Below are positions 38,909 through 52,104 of a stretch of DNA of 64,000 bases, in pieces. The notes beneath the pieces were generated by a model that did not search any database, was not told the origin of the DNA, and was given only the letters and a program-made list of their open reading frames with translations. This DNA is from Calliopsis andreniformis (lineage: Eukaryota > Arthropoda > Insecta > Hymenoptera > Andrenidae), in contig NW_027480595.1 of assembly GCF_051401765.1 (NCBI RefSeq), forward strand, positions 620,001 to 684,000, given 5' to 3'. Numbering within the stretch: the stretch's first letter is position 1; each line of letters starts with the position of its first letter. The position numbers were made by a program, and so were the translations under genes.

Positions 38909-41617
38909 ATTGAGGATTGAGGATTGAGGATTGAGTATTGAGGATTGTGGATTGAGGATTGAAGATTGAGGATTGGGGACTGAGTGTTGAGGGCTGTGTG
39001 ATGAGAATTGATATTTGTGGATAGATATTTCAATATAGCAGATTGAGCATTGAGTATTGAAAGCTGTGAATTGAGGATATTCTATTGAGGATTGAGGATA
39101 GTCAACTGATTGTTGAGGATTGAGGGCTGACGATTGAGGATACAGGATTGAGGATTCAGAATTGAGGTTTGAGGACTGAGGATTGAGGATTGAAGATTGA
39201 TTATTGAGGATTGAGGATTGTGGATTGAGGATTGAAGATTGAGGATTGGGTTTTGAGGATTGAAGTATGAGGATTGAGGATTGAGGATTGAGGATTGAGG
39301 ATTGAATATTGAGTATTGAGGATTGAAGATTGAGGATTGAGGACTGAGGATTGAGGATTGAGTATTGAGGATTGAGGATTGAGGATTAAAGACTGAGTAT
39401 TGAGGATTGAAGATTGAGGATTGTGGATTGAAGATTGAGTATTGATGTTTGAAGATTGAGGATTGAGGATTGAGGATTGAGAATTGACGATGAGGTCTGA
39501 GGGTTGAGGATTGAGGTTTGAGGACTGAGGACTGAGGATTGAGGATTGAGAATTGAGGATTGAGGATTGAGGATTGAAGATTGAGGATTGGGTATTGAGG
39601 ACTGAGGATTGAGGATTGAGTATAGAGGATTGAGGATTGAGGATTAAAGATTGAGTATTGAGGATTGAGGATTGAGGATTGAAGTTTGAGTATTGAGGAT
39701 TGAAGATTGAGGATTGAGGATTGAGGATTGAGGATTGAGGATTGAAGATTGAGGATTGGGGACTGAGTGTTGAGGGTTGAGTTATGAGAATTGATGTTTG
39801 TGGATAGATATTTGAAGATTGCATATTGAGCATTGAGTATTGAAAACTGTGAATTGATGATATTCTATTGAGGATTGAGAATTGACAACTGATTGTTGAG
39901 GACTGAGGGCTGAAGATTGAGGATTCAGGATTGGGAATTCAGAATTGATGATTGAGGACGGAGGACTCAGGGTTGAAGATAGAGTATTGAGGATTGAAGA
40001 TTGAGGATTAAGGATTGAGGATTGGGGATTGAGGATCTAGGACTGAAAATCGATTATTGAGGGTTGAAGATTGAGGATTGAGGATTGAGGATTGAGAATT
40101 GAGAATTGAGGATAAGGACTGAGGGTTGAGGATTGAGGTTTGAGGAATGAGGATTGAGGATAGAGGATTGAGGATTGAAGATTGAGTATTGATGATTGAA
40201 GATTGAGGATTGAGGATTGAGGGTTGAGTATTGAGGACGAGGACTGACAGTTGGGGATTGTGGTTTGAGGATTGAGGTTTGAGGATTGTGAATTGAGGAT
40301 GAGAACTGAGGTTTGAGAATTGAGGTTTGAGGAATGAGGATTGAGGATTGAGGATTGAGGATTGGGGACTGAGTGTTGAGGGTTGAGTTATGAGAATTGA
40401 TGTTTGTGGATAGATATTTGAAGATTGCAGATTGAGCATTGAGTATTGAAAACTGTGAATTGATGATATTCTATTGAGGATTGAGAATTGACAACTGATT
40501 GTTGAGGACTGAGGGCTGAAGATTGAGGGTTCAGGATTGGGAATTCAGAATTGATGATTGAGGACTGAGGACTGAGGGTTGAAGATAGAGTATTGAGGAT
40601 TGAAGATTGACGATTGAGGTTTGAGGATTGAGGATTGAGGATTGAGGATTGAAGATTGAGGATTGGGGACTGAGTGTTGAGGGTTGAGTTATGAGAATTG
40701 ATGTTTGTGGATAGATATTTGAAGATTGCAGATTGAGCATTGAGTATTGAAAACTGTGAATTGATGAAATTCTATTGAGGATTGAGAATTGACAACTGAT
40801 TGTTGAGGACTGAGGGCTGAAGATTGAGGATTCAGGATTGGGAATTCAGAATTGATGATTGAGGATAAGGACTGAGGGTTGAGGATTGAGGTTTGAGGTA
40901 TGAGGTATGAGGATTGAGGATTGAGGATTGAGGATTGAAGATTGAGTATTGAGGATTGAAGATTGAGGATTGAGGACTGAGGATTGAGGATTGAGTATTG
41001 AGGATTGATGATTGAGTATTGAGGACTGAAGATTGAGGATTGAGGTTTGAAGGATTGAGGATTGAGGATTGATGACTGAGGATTGAGGATTGAGTATTGA
41101 AGGCTGAGGATTGATGACTGAGGATCGAGGATTGAGGATTGAAGATTGAGGATTGAGGATTGAGGATTGAAGGTTGAGTGTTGAGTATTGAAGGTTGAGG
41201 ATTGAGGATTGAGGATTGAGGATGATGTCTGAGGTTTGAGGTTTGAGGTTTGAGTATTGAATCCTGAGAATTCAGGATGTTCTATTGAGGATTGAGGATT
41301 GAGGATTGATGATTGAGGATTGAAGATTGAGGATTGAGGATTGAGGATTGACGCTTGAGGATTGAGGGTTGAGGATGGAGGATAGAAGAGAGAGTACCGC
41401 GTGTTGAGGATTGAGTGATGAGAATTGATGTTTGAGGATTGAGATTTGAGTATTGAATATTGTGGATTGAGTATTGAACCATGAGAATTCAGGATACTCT
41501 ATTGAGTATTGAGAATTGAGGATTCATGGTTGAGTATTGAGGATATGTGGTTGAGGGTTGTGTGTTGAATATTGAGGATTGAGGATTGAGGATTGAGGAT
41601 TGAGGATTGAAGATTGA
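38909..41617. repeat. 2.81-kb tandem duplication, copy 2
   Basis: Near-identical to 36100-38801. Differences seen are the added heptamer near 40898-40910 and GGATATGTGG near 41541 where copy 1 has GGATTGGTGG. Copies part near 41617, after AGATTGA. Confidence 0.92.
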
Positions 41618-44600
41618 GGATTGAATATTGAGTATTGACGGTTGAAGATTGAGGATTGAGGATTGAGTGTTGAGGATTGAGGACGAGGACTGACGGTTGA
41701 GGATTGAGGTTTGAGGATTGAGGATTGAGGATTGATGACTGAGGATTGAGGATTGAGGATTGAGCACTGAGAATTGAAGTTTGAGGACTGGAGATTGAGT
41801 ATTGAAATTGACGATTGAGGATTGTGGATTGAGGATTGAGGATTGAACATTGAGGACTGAGTGTTGAGGGTTGAGTGAAGAGAATTGATGTTTGTGGATA
41901 GAGATTTGAAGATTGCAGATTGAGAATTGAGTATTGAAAACTGTGAATTGAGTATATTCTATTGAGGATTGGGGATTGACAACTGCTTGTTGAGGACTTA
42001 GGGCTGAAGATTGAGGGTTCCGGATTGAGGATTCAGAATTGAAATTTGAGGAATGAGCATTGAGGTTTGAAGTTTGAGTATTGAGGATCGAAGATTGAGA
42101 ATTGAGGATTGAGGATTGAGTATTGAGGATGAGAACTGAGGGTTGAGGATTGAGGTTTGAGGACTGAGGACTGACGATTGAGGATTGAGAATTGAGGATT
42201 GAGGATTGAGGGTTGAAGATTGAGGATTGGGTATTGAGGATTGAAGAATGAGGATTGAGGATTGAGGATTGAGGATTGAAGATTGAAGATTGAGTATTGA
42301 AGATTGAAGATTGACGATCGAGGATTGAGAATTGAGGATTGAGTATTGAGGATTGAGCATTGAAGATTGAGTATTGAGGATTGAGGGTTGAGGATTGTGG
42401 ATTGAGGATTGAGGATTGAGGATTGAATATTGAGGATTGGGGACTGAGTGTTGAGTGTTGAATGATGAGTATTGATGTTTGTGGATAGAGGTTTGAAGAT
42501 TGCAGATTGAGTATTGAGTATTGAAAACTGTGAATTGATAATATTCTATTGAGGATTGATGGTTGACAACTGATTGTTGAGGACTGAGGGCTGAAGCTTG
42601 AGGATTCAGGATTGAGGATTCAGGATTGAGGTTTGAGGAGAGAGGACTGAGGATTGAGGATTGAGGATTGAGAATTGAGGATTGAGGATTGAGGATTGAA
42701 GATTGAGGATTGGCTGTTGAGGATTGAACATCGAGGATTGAGGATTGAGGATTGAGGATTGAGGATTGAGGATTGAATGTTGAATATTGATGAATGAAGA
42801 TTGAGGATTGAGGATTGAGGATTGTGGATTGAGAACGAGGATTGAGGGTTGAGTGTTGATGCCTGAGGTCTGAGGATTGAGGATTGAGGATTGCGAACTG
42901 AGGATTGAGGATTGAGGATTGCGAACTGAGGATTGAGGGTTGATGATTGAAGATTGAGGATTGGGTATTGAGGATTGAAGAATGAGGATTGAAGAATGAG
43001 GATTGGGGATTGAGTACTGAGGATTGAGGATTGAATATTGAGTATTGAGGATTGAATATTGAGGATTGAGGATTGAGGATTAAGGATTGAGGATTGAAGA
43101 TTGAGTATTGCGGATTGAAGATTGAGGATTGAGGATTGAGGATTGAAGATTGAGGATCGAGGATTGAGGGTTGTGGATTGAGGACGAGGACTGAGGGTTG
43201 AGTATTGATGTTTGAGGTCTGAGGATTGAGGATTGAGGATTGAGAATTGAGGCTTGAGGATTGAGGATTGAAGATTGAGTATTGGGTATTGAGGATTGAA
43301 GAATGAGTGTTGAGTGTTGAGGATTGAGGATTGAGGATTGAAGACTGAGTGTTGAGTGTTGAGTGATGAAAATTGATGTTTGTGGATTGAGATTTGAAGA
43401 TTGAAGAATGGGGATTGAGTATTGAAAACTGTGAATTGAGGATATTCTATTGAGGATTGAGGATTGACAACTGATTGTTGAGGACTGAGGGCTGAAGATT
43501 TAGGATTCAGGATTGAGGGTTCAGGATTGAGGTTTGAGGACTGAGGATTGAGGGCTGAGGATTGGGGATTGAGGATTGAGGATTGAGGATTGAAGATTGA
43601 GGATTGGGTATTGAGGATTGAACATTGAGGATTGAGGATTGAGTATTGAAGATTGAGGATCTAGGATTGAGGGTTGTCGATTGAGGACGAGGACTGAGGG
43701 TTGAGTATTGATGTTTGAGGTCTGAGGATTGAGGATTGAGGATTGAGAATTGAGGCTTGAGGATTGAGGATTGAAGATTGAGGATTGGGTGTTGAGGATT
43801 GAAGAATGAGGATTGAGGATTGAGGATTGAGGGTTGAGGGTTGAAGATTGAGTATTGAGGATTGAAGATTGAGGATTGAGGATTGATGATTGAGGATTGA
43901 AGAATGAGTATTGGGGATTGAGTACTGAGGATTGAGGATTGAATATTGAGTATTGAGGATTGAATATTGAGGATTGAGGATTGATGATTGAGGATTGAGG
44001 ATTGAGGATTGAAGATTGAGGATTGGGTATTGCGGAATGAATATTGAGGATTGAGGATTGAGGTTTTAGGATTGAGGATTGAGGACTGAAGATTAAATAT
44101 TGATGATTGAAGATTGAGGATTGAGGATTGATGGTTGTGGATTGAGGACGAGGACTGAGGGTTCAGTATTGCTGTTTGAAGTCTGAGGATTGAGGGTTGA
44201 GGATTGAGAATTGAGGATTGAGGATTGAGGATTGAAGATTGAGGATTGGGTATTGAGGATTGAAGAATGAGGATTGAGGATTGGGCGTTGAGGATTGAGG
44301 ATTGAGGATTGAAGGTTCAGTATTGAGGATTGAAGATTGAGAATTGCGGATTGAGAATTGAACATTGAGGACTGAGTGTTGAGGGTTGAGTGATGAGAAT
44401 TCATGTTTGTGGATAGAGATTTGAAGATTGCAGATTGAGTATTGAGTATTGAAAGCTGTGAATTGAGTATATTCTATTGAGGATTGGGGATTGACAACTG
44501 ATTGTTGAGGACTTAGGGCTGAAGATTGATGGTTCCGGAATGAGGATTCAGAATTGAAATTTGAGGACTGAGCATTGAGGTTTGAAGTTTGAGTATTGAG

Positions 44601-47600
44601 GATTGAAGATTGAGAATTGAGGATTGAGGATTGAGGATTGAGGATGAGAACTGAGGGTTTAGGGTTGAGGTTTGTGGACTGAGGACTGACGATTGAGGAT
44701 TGAGAATTGAGGATTGAGGATTGAGGGTTGAAGATTGAGGATTGGGTATTGAGGATTGAAGAATGAGGACTGAGGATTGAGGATTGAGGATTGAGGATTG
44801 AAGATTGAGTATTGAAGATTGAAGGTTGACGATCGAGGATTGAGAATTGATAATTGATTGTTGAGTATTGAGGATTGATGGTTGAGGGTTTTGTGTTGAA
44901 TATTGAGGATTGAGGATTGAGGATTGAGGATTGAGGATTGAGGATTGAGGATTGAAGGTTGAGTATCGAGAATTGAAGGTTGAGGGTTGAGGATTGAGGA
45001 TTGAGGATTGAGGATTGAGGGTTGAGGATTGAGGATTGAAGATTGAGGACTGAGGATTGATGATTGAATATTGAGTATTGAGGATTGAAGATTGAGGATT
45101 GATGATTGAGGATTGAGGAATGAGGATTGAGGATTGAGGATTGAGCATTGAGGATTGAAGATTGGGGACTGGGGATTGAGGATTGAAGATTGAGGATTAA
45201 GGATTGAGGATTGGGGATTGGAGATCTAGGATTGGAGATTGATTATTGAGGATTGAAGATTGAGGGTTGAGGTTTGAGGATTGAGAATTGAGAATTCAGG
45301 ATGAGGACTGATGGTTGAGGATTGAGGTTTGAGGTACGAGGATTGAGGATTGAGGATTGAGGACTGAGGATTGAGGATTGACTACTGAGGATTGAGGATT
45401 GAGGATTGAAGATTGAGTATTGAGGATTGAAGATTGATGATTGCGCATTGAAGATTGAGTATTGAGGGTTGAAGATTGAGGATTGAGGATTGAGGGTTGA
45501 GAATTGACGATGAGGGCTGAGGGTTGAGGATTGAGGTTTGAGGACTGAGGACTGAGGATTGAGGATTGAGAATTGAGGACTGTAGATTGAGGATTGAGGA
45601 TTGAAAATTGAGGATTGGGTATTCAGTATTGAACATTGAGTATTGAGGATTGAGGATCGAGGATTGAGGATTGAGGATTGAAGATTGAATATTGATGATT
45701 GTAGATTGAGGATTGAGGATTGAGCGTTGTGGATTGTGGACGAGGACTGAGGGTTGAGTATTGATGTTTGAGGTCTGAGGATTGAGGATTGAGGATTGAG
45801 AATTGAGGATTGAGGATTGAGGATTGAAGATTGAGGATTGGGTATTGAGGATTGAAGAATGAGGACTGAGGATTTAGGATTGAGAATTGAGGATTGAAGA
45901 TTGAGTATTGAGGATTGAAGGTTGAGTATTGAGGATTGAAGATTGAGGACTGTGCATTGAAGATTGAGCATTGAGGATTGAAGATTGAGGATTGAGGATT
46001 GAGGATTGAGAATTGACGATGAAGGCTGAGGGTTGAGGATTGAGGTTTGAGGACTGAGGGCTGAGGATTGAGGATTGAGGATTGAGGATTGAGGATTGAG
46101 GGTTGAGGATTGAGGATTGAAGATTGAGGACTGAGGATTGATGATTAAAGATTGAGTATTGAGGATTGAAGATTGAGGATTGATGATTGAGGATTGAGGA
46201 ATGAGGATTGAGGATTGAGGATTGATGATTGAGGACTGAGGAATGAGGATTGAGGATTGAGGGTTGAGGATTGAGTGTTGAAGATTGAGAATTGATGATT
46301 GAGGATTGAGGATTGAGGATTGAGGATTGAGTATTGAGGACTGAGGATTGAAGATTGAGGATTGAGGATTGAGGATTAAAGATTGAGTACTGAGGATTGA
46401 AGATTGAGAATTGAGGATTGAGGATTGAACATTGAGGACTGAGTGTTGAGGGTTGAGTGATGAGAATTGATGTTTGTGGATAGAGATTTGAAGATTCCAG
46501 ATTGAGTATTGTGTATTGAAAACTGTGAATTGAGGATATTCTATTGAGGATTGAGGATTGTCACCTGATTGTTGAGGACTGAGTGCTGAAGATTGAGGAT
46601 TCAGGATTGGGGATTCAGAATTGAGGTTTGAGGACTGAGGATTGAGGATTGAGGATTGAAGATTGAGTGTTGAGGATTGAAGATTGAGGATTGATGTTTG
46701 AGGTCTGAGGATTGAGGATTGAGGATTGAGAATTGAGGATTGATGATTGAGGATTGAAGATTGAGGATTGGGTATTGAGGATTGAAGAATGAGGACTGAG
46801 GATTTAGGACTGAGGATTGAGGATTGAAGATTGAGTATTGAGGACTGAAGATTGAGGATTGAGTATTGAGGATTGAGGATTGAGGATTGAGGATTGAGGA
46901 TTGAGGATTGTGGATTGAGTATTGAAGATTGAGGATTGACGACTGAGGATTGAGGATTGAGGATTGAGAATTGATGATTGAGTATTGAGGATTGAGCATT
47001 GAAGATTGAGTATTAAGGATTGAAGGTTGAGGATTGTGGATTGAGGATTGAGGATTGAGGATTGAATATTGAGGATTGGGGACTGAGTGTAGAGGGTTGA
47101 GTGATGAGAATTGATGTTTGTGGATAGAGATTTGAAGATTGCAGATTGAGTATTGAGTATTGAAAACTGTGAATTGATGATATTCTATTGAGGATTGAGG
47201 ATTGACAACTGATTGTTGAGGACTGAGGTCTGAAGATTGAGGATTCAGGATTGAGGATTCAGGTTTGATGTTTGAGGACTGAGGATTGAGGATTGAGGAT
47301 TGAGGATTGGGGATTGAGGATTGAGGGTTGAGGATTGAAGATTGAGGATTGGGTATTGCGGATTGAACATTGAGGATTGAGGATTGAGGATTGGGGATTG
47401 AGGATTGACGATTGAGGATTGAGTATTGTGGATTGAGAATTGAGGGTTGATTATTGAAGATTGAGTATTGAGGATTGAAGATTGAGGATTGAGGATAGAG
47501 GATTGAGGATTGAGGATGAGGGCTGAGGGTTGAGGATTGAGGTTTGAGGACTGAGGACTGAGGACTGACGATTGAGAATTGAGGATTGAGGATTGAGGAT

Positions 47601-50600
47601 TGAAGATTGAGGATTGGGTATTGAGGATTGTAGGATGAGGTTTGAAGATTGAGCACTGAGGATTGAAGATTAAGATTCAGGATTGAGGTTTCAGGAGAGA
47701 GGACTGAGGATTGGGGATTGAGGATTGAGGATTGAGTACTGAAGATTGAGGATTGGGTATTGAGGATTGAACATTGAGGATTGAGGATTGAGTAGTGAAG
47801 ATTGAGGATCGAGGATTGAGGGTTGTGGATTGAGGACGAGGACTGAGGGTTGAGTGTTGATGTTTGAGGTCTGAGGATTGAGGATTGAGGATTGAGAATT
47901 GAGGATTGAGGATTGAGGACTGAAGATTGAGGATTGGGTGTTGAGGATTGAAGAATGAGGATTGAGGATTGAGGATTGAGTGTTGAGGGTTGAAGATTGA
48001 GTTTTGAGGATTGAAGATTGAGGATTGAGGATTGAGGATTGAGGATTAAGGATTGAGGATTGAAGATTGAGGATTGGGTATTGCGGATTGAACATTGAGG
48101 ATTGAGGATTGAGGATTGAGGATTGAGGATCGAGGACTGAAGATTGAATATTGATGATTGAAGATTGAGGATTGAGGATTGAGGATTGAGGATTGAGGAT
48201 TGAAGATTGAGTATTGAGGATTGAAGCCTGACGATTGAGGATTGAGGATTGACGATTGAGAATAGAGGATTGAGGATTGAGGATTGAAGATTGAGGATTG
48301 GGTATTGAGGATTGAAGAATGAGGATTGAGGATTGAGGATTGAGGATTGAGGATTGAAGATTGAGTATTGTGGATTGAAGATTAAGATTGAGGATTGAGG
48401 ATTGAGGGTTGAGGGTTGAGGATTGAGTTTTGAGGATTGAAGATTGAGGTTTGAGGATTGAGGATTGAGGATTGAGGATTGAAGATTGAGTATTGAGGAT
48501 TGAAGCCTGACGATTGAGGATTGAGGATTGACGATTGAGAATAGAGGATTGAGGATTGAGGATTGAAGATTGAGGATTGGGTATTGAGGATTGAAGAATG
48601 AGGACTGAGGATTGAGGATTGAGGATTGAGGATTGAAGACTGAGTGTTGAGGGTTGAGTGATGAGAATTGATGATTGTGGATAGAGATTTGAAGATTGCA
48701 GATTGAGTATTGAGTATTGGAAACTGTGAATTGATGATATTCTATTGAGGATTGAGGATTGACAACTGATTGTTGAGGACTGAGGGCTGAAGATTGAGGA
48801 TTCAGGATTGAGGATTCAGGATTGAGGGTTGAGGAGTGAGGATTGAGGATTGAGAATTGAGGATTGAGGATTGAGGATTGAGGATTGATGGTTGAGGATT
48901 GAGGATTGAAGGTTGTGGATTGAGGATGAATACTGAGGGTTGGGTATTGATGTTTGACGTCAGAGGATTGAGGATTGAGGATTGAGAATTGAGGATTGAG
49001 GATTGAGGATTGAAGATTGAGTATTGGGTATTGAGGAATGAAGAAAGAGGATTGAGGACTGAGGATTAAGGATTGAGGATTGAAGATGGAGTATTGAGGA
49101 TTGAAGATTGACGATTGAGGATTGAGGATTGAGGATTGAGGGTTGAGGATTGAGGATTGAAGATTGAGTATTGAGGATTGAAGAATGAGGATTGAGGATT
49201 GAGGATTGAGGGTTGAGGGTTGAAGATTGAGTATTGAGGATTGAAGATTGAGGATTGAGGATTGATGATTGAGGATTGAGGATTGAGGATTGAAGATTGA
49301 GGATTGGGTATTGCGGAATGAACATTGAGGATTGAGGATTGAGGATTTAGGATTGTGGATTGAGGACTGAAGATTAAATATTGATGATTGAAGATTGAGG
49401 ATTGAGGATTGATGGTTGTGGATTGAGGACGAGGACTGAGGGTTCAGTATTGCTGTTTGAAGACTGAGGATTGAGGGTTGAGGATTGAGAATTGAGGATT
49501 GAGTATTGAGGATTGAAGATTGAGGATTGGGTATTGAGGATTGAAGAATGAGGATTAAGGATTGAGGGTTGAGGATTGAGGATTGAATACTGAGTGTTGA
49601 GGGTTGAGTGATGAGAATTAATGTTTGTGGATAGAGATTTGAAGATTCCAGAATGAGTATTGAGTATTGAAAACTGTGAATTGATGATATTATATTCAGG
49701 ATTGAGGATTGACAACTGATTGTTGAGGACTGAGGGCTGAAGATTGAGGATTCAGGATTGAGGATTCAGGATTGAGGTTTGAGGACTGAGGATTGAGGAT
49801 TGACGATTGAAGATTGAGTATTGATGATTGAAGATGGGAGGATTGAGGATTGAGGGTTGAGGATTGAGGACGAGGACTGACGGTTGAGGATTGAGGTTTG
49901 AGGATTGTGGATTGAGGATTGAGAATGAGGGCTGAGGGTTGAGGATTGAGGTTTGAGTATAGAATTCTGAGAATTCAGGATATTCTATTGAGTATTGAGA
50001 ATTGAGGGTTGATGGTTGAGTATTGAGGATTGGGGATTGAGGGTTGAGGATTGAGTATTGAAAATTGAGGATTGATAATTGAGGATTGATGATTGAGGAT
50101 TGAGGATTGAGGATTGAGGATTGAGGATTGAGGATTGAAGATTCAGTATTGAGGATTGAAGATTGCGTATTGAGGATTGAGGATTGAACATTGCGGACTG
50201 AGTGTTGAGGGTTGAGTGATGATAATTGATGTTCGTGGATAGAGGTTTGAAGATTGCAGATCGAGTATTGAATGTTGAAAACTGTGAATTGAGGATATTC
50301 TACTGAGGATTGAGGATTGACTACTGATTGTTGAGGATTGAGGGCTGAAGATTGAGGACTCAGGATTGAGGATTTAGAATTGAGGATTGAGGATTGAGGA
50401 TTGACGATTGAGGATTGAGGATGGAGGATTGAAGATTGAGTATAGAGGATTGAAGATTGAGGATCGAGGATTGAGGATTGAGGATTGAGGATTGAAGATT
50501 GAGGATTGGGGACTGAGTGTTGAGGGTTGAATGATGAGAATTGATGTTTGTGGATAGAGATTTGAAGATTGCAGATTGAGTATTGAGTATTGAAAACTGT

Positions 50601-51177
50601 GAATTGATGATATTCTATTGAGGATTGAGTATTGACGACTGATTGTTGAGGACTCAGGTCTGAAGATTGAGGATTCAGGATTGAGGATTCAGGTTTGACG
50701 TTTGAGGACTGAGGATTGAGGATTGAGGATTGAGGATTGGGGATTGAGGATTGACGATTGAGGATTGAGTATTGTCGATTGAGAATTGAGGGTTGATTAC
50801 TGAAGATTGAGTATTGAGGATTGAAGATTGAGTATTGAGGATTGAAGATTGAGAATTGAGGATTGAGGATTGAGGATTGAGGATGAGGGCTGAGGGTTGA
50901 GGATTGAGGTTTGAGGACCGAGGACTGAGGATTGAGGATTGAGAATTGAGGATTGAGGATTGAGGGTTGAAGACTGAGGATTGGGTATTGAGGATTGAAG
51001 AATGAGGATTGAGGATTGAGGATTGAGTATTGAGGATTGAAGATTGACGATCGAGTAATGAGAGTTGAGGATTGAGTATTGAGGATTGAGGATTGAAGAT
51101 TGAGTATTGAGGATTGAAGGTTGAGGATTGTGGATTGAGGATTGAGGATTGAGGATTGAAAATTGAGGATTGGGGAC
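41618..51177. repeat. Mosaic zone related to several other parts of the window
   Basis: 41.9-42.4 kb resembles 44.4-44.9 kb (offset about 2515 bp; both have an alpha-type anchor followed by GGTTCC, at 41954 and 44469). 44.85-46.0 kb resembles 34.6-35.9 kb. 43.9-44.4 kb resembles 49.2-49.7 kb (offset about 5282 bp, landmark GATTAAATATTGATG). 46.3-46.6 kb resembles 33.6-33.9 kb, both with ATTCCAG in place of ATTGCAG in the anchor. 47.1-47.5 kb resembles 50.5-50.8 kb. No gene is visible. Confidence 0.75.
48207..48650. repeat. 279-bp local duplication
   Basis: TTGAAGCCTG occurs at 48221 and 48500, 279 bp apart, followed in both by GACGATTGAGAATAGAGG and the common run with ATTGGGT and AATGAGG. 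The period is 39 heptamers plus 6 bases. The segment between contains one ATTAAG hexamer (near 48381), which accounts for the 6. Confidence 0.83.
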
Positions 51178-51660
51178 TGAATGTTGAGGGTTGAATGATG
51201 AGAATTGATGTTTGTGTATAGAGATTTGAAGATTGCAGGTTGAGTATTGAGTATTGAAAACTGTGAAATCATGGTATTCTATTGAGGATTGAGGATGGAC
51301 CACTGACAGTTGAGGACTGAGGGCTGAAGATTGAGGATTCAGGATTGAGGATTCAGGATTGAGGTTTGAGGACTGAGGATTGAGGATTGAGGATTGAAGA
51401 TTGAGTACTGAGGATTGAAGATTAAGATTGAGGATTGAGGATTGAGGACTGAGGATTCAGGATTGAGGATTGAAGGTTCAGTATTGAGGATTGAAGATTG
51501 AGAATTGAGGATTGAGGATTGAACATTGAGGACTGAGTGTTGAGGGTTGAATGATGAGAATTGATGTTTGTGTATAGAGATTTGAAGATTGCAGGTTGAG
51601 TATTGAGTATTGAAAACTGTGAAATCATGGTATTCTATTGAGGATTGAGGATGGACCACT
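51178..51660. repeat. 356-bp duplication with a hybrid anchor
   Basis: Two anchors with cores at 51274 and 51630 lie 356 bp apart and share the private variant TGTGTATAGAG (from 51211 and 51567). Both have the beta core (AAATCATGGTATTCT). The left flank of the second (GAACATTGAGGACTGAG) is the flank normally seen before alpha anchors, so the second looks like an alpha-left / beta-right hybrid. In neighbouring units a beta core is followed 356 bp later by an alpha core (56676 to 57032; 57828 to 58184). Confidence 0.82.
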
Positions 51661-52104
51661 GACAGTTGAGGACTGAGGGCTGAAGATTGAGGATTCAGGA
51701 TTGAGGATTCAGGATTGAGGTTTGAGGACTGAGGATTGAGGATTGAGGATTGAGGATTGAGGATTGAGGATTGAGGATTGAGGATTGAAAACTGAGGATC
51801 GGGTATTGATGATTGAACATTGAGGATTGAGGATTGAGGATTGAGGATTGAGGATTGAGGATTGAGGATTGAAGATTGAGTACTGAGGATTGAAGATTAA
51901 GATTGAGGATTGAGGATTGAGGACTGAGGATTGAGGATTGAGGATTGAAGGTTCAGTATTGAGGATTGAAGATTGAGAATTGAGGATTGAGGATTGAACA
52001 TTGAGGACTGAGTGTTGGGGGTTGAGTGATGAGAATTGATGTTTGTGGATAGAGATTTGAAGATTGCAGATTGAGTATTGAGTATTGAAAACTGTGAATT
52101 GAGT

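Noticed and set aside
32960..41500. GAATTC (EcoRI) sites as a regular satellite ladder
   Set aside because: Sites occur in type II anchors but also in other variants (for example near 32170 and 37127), so they do not define one unit.
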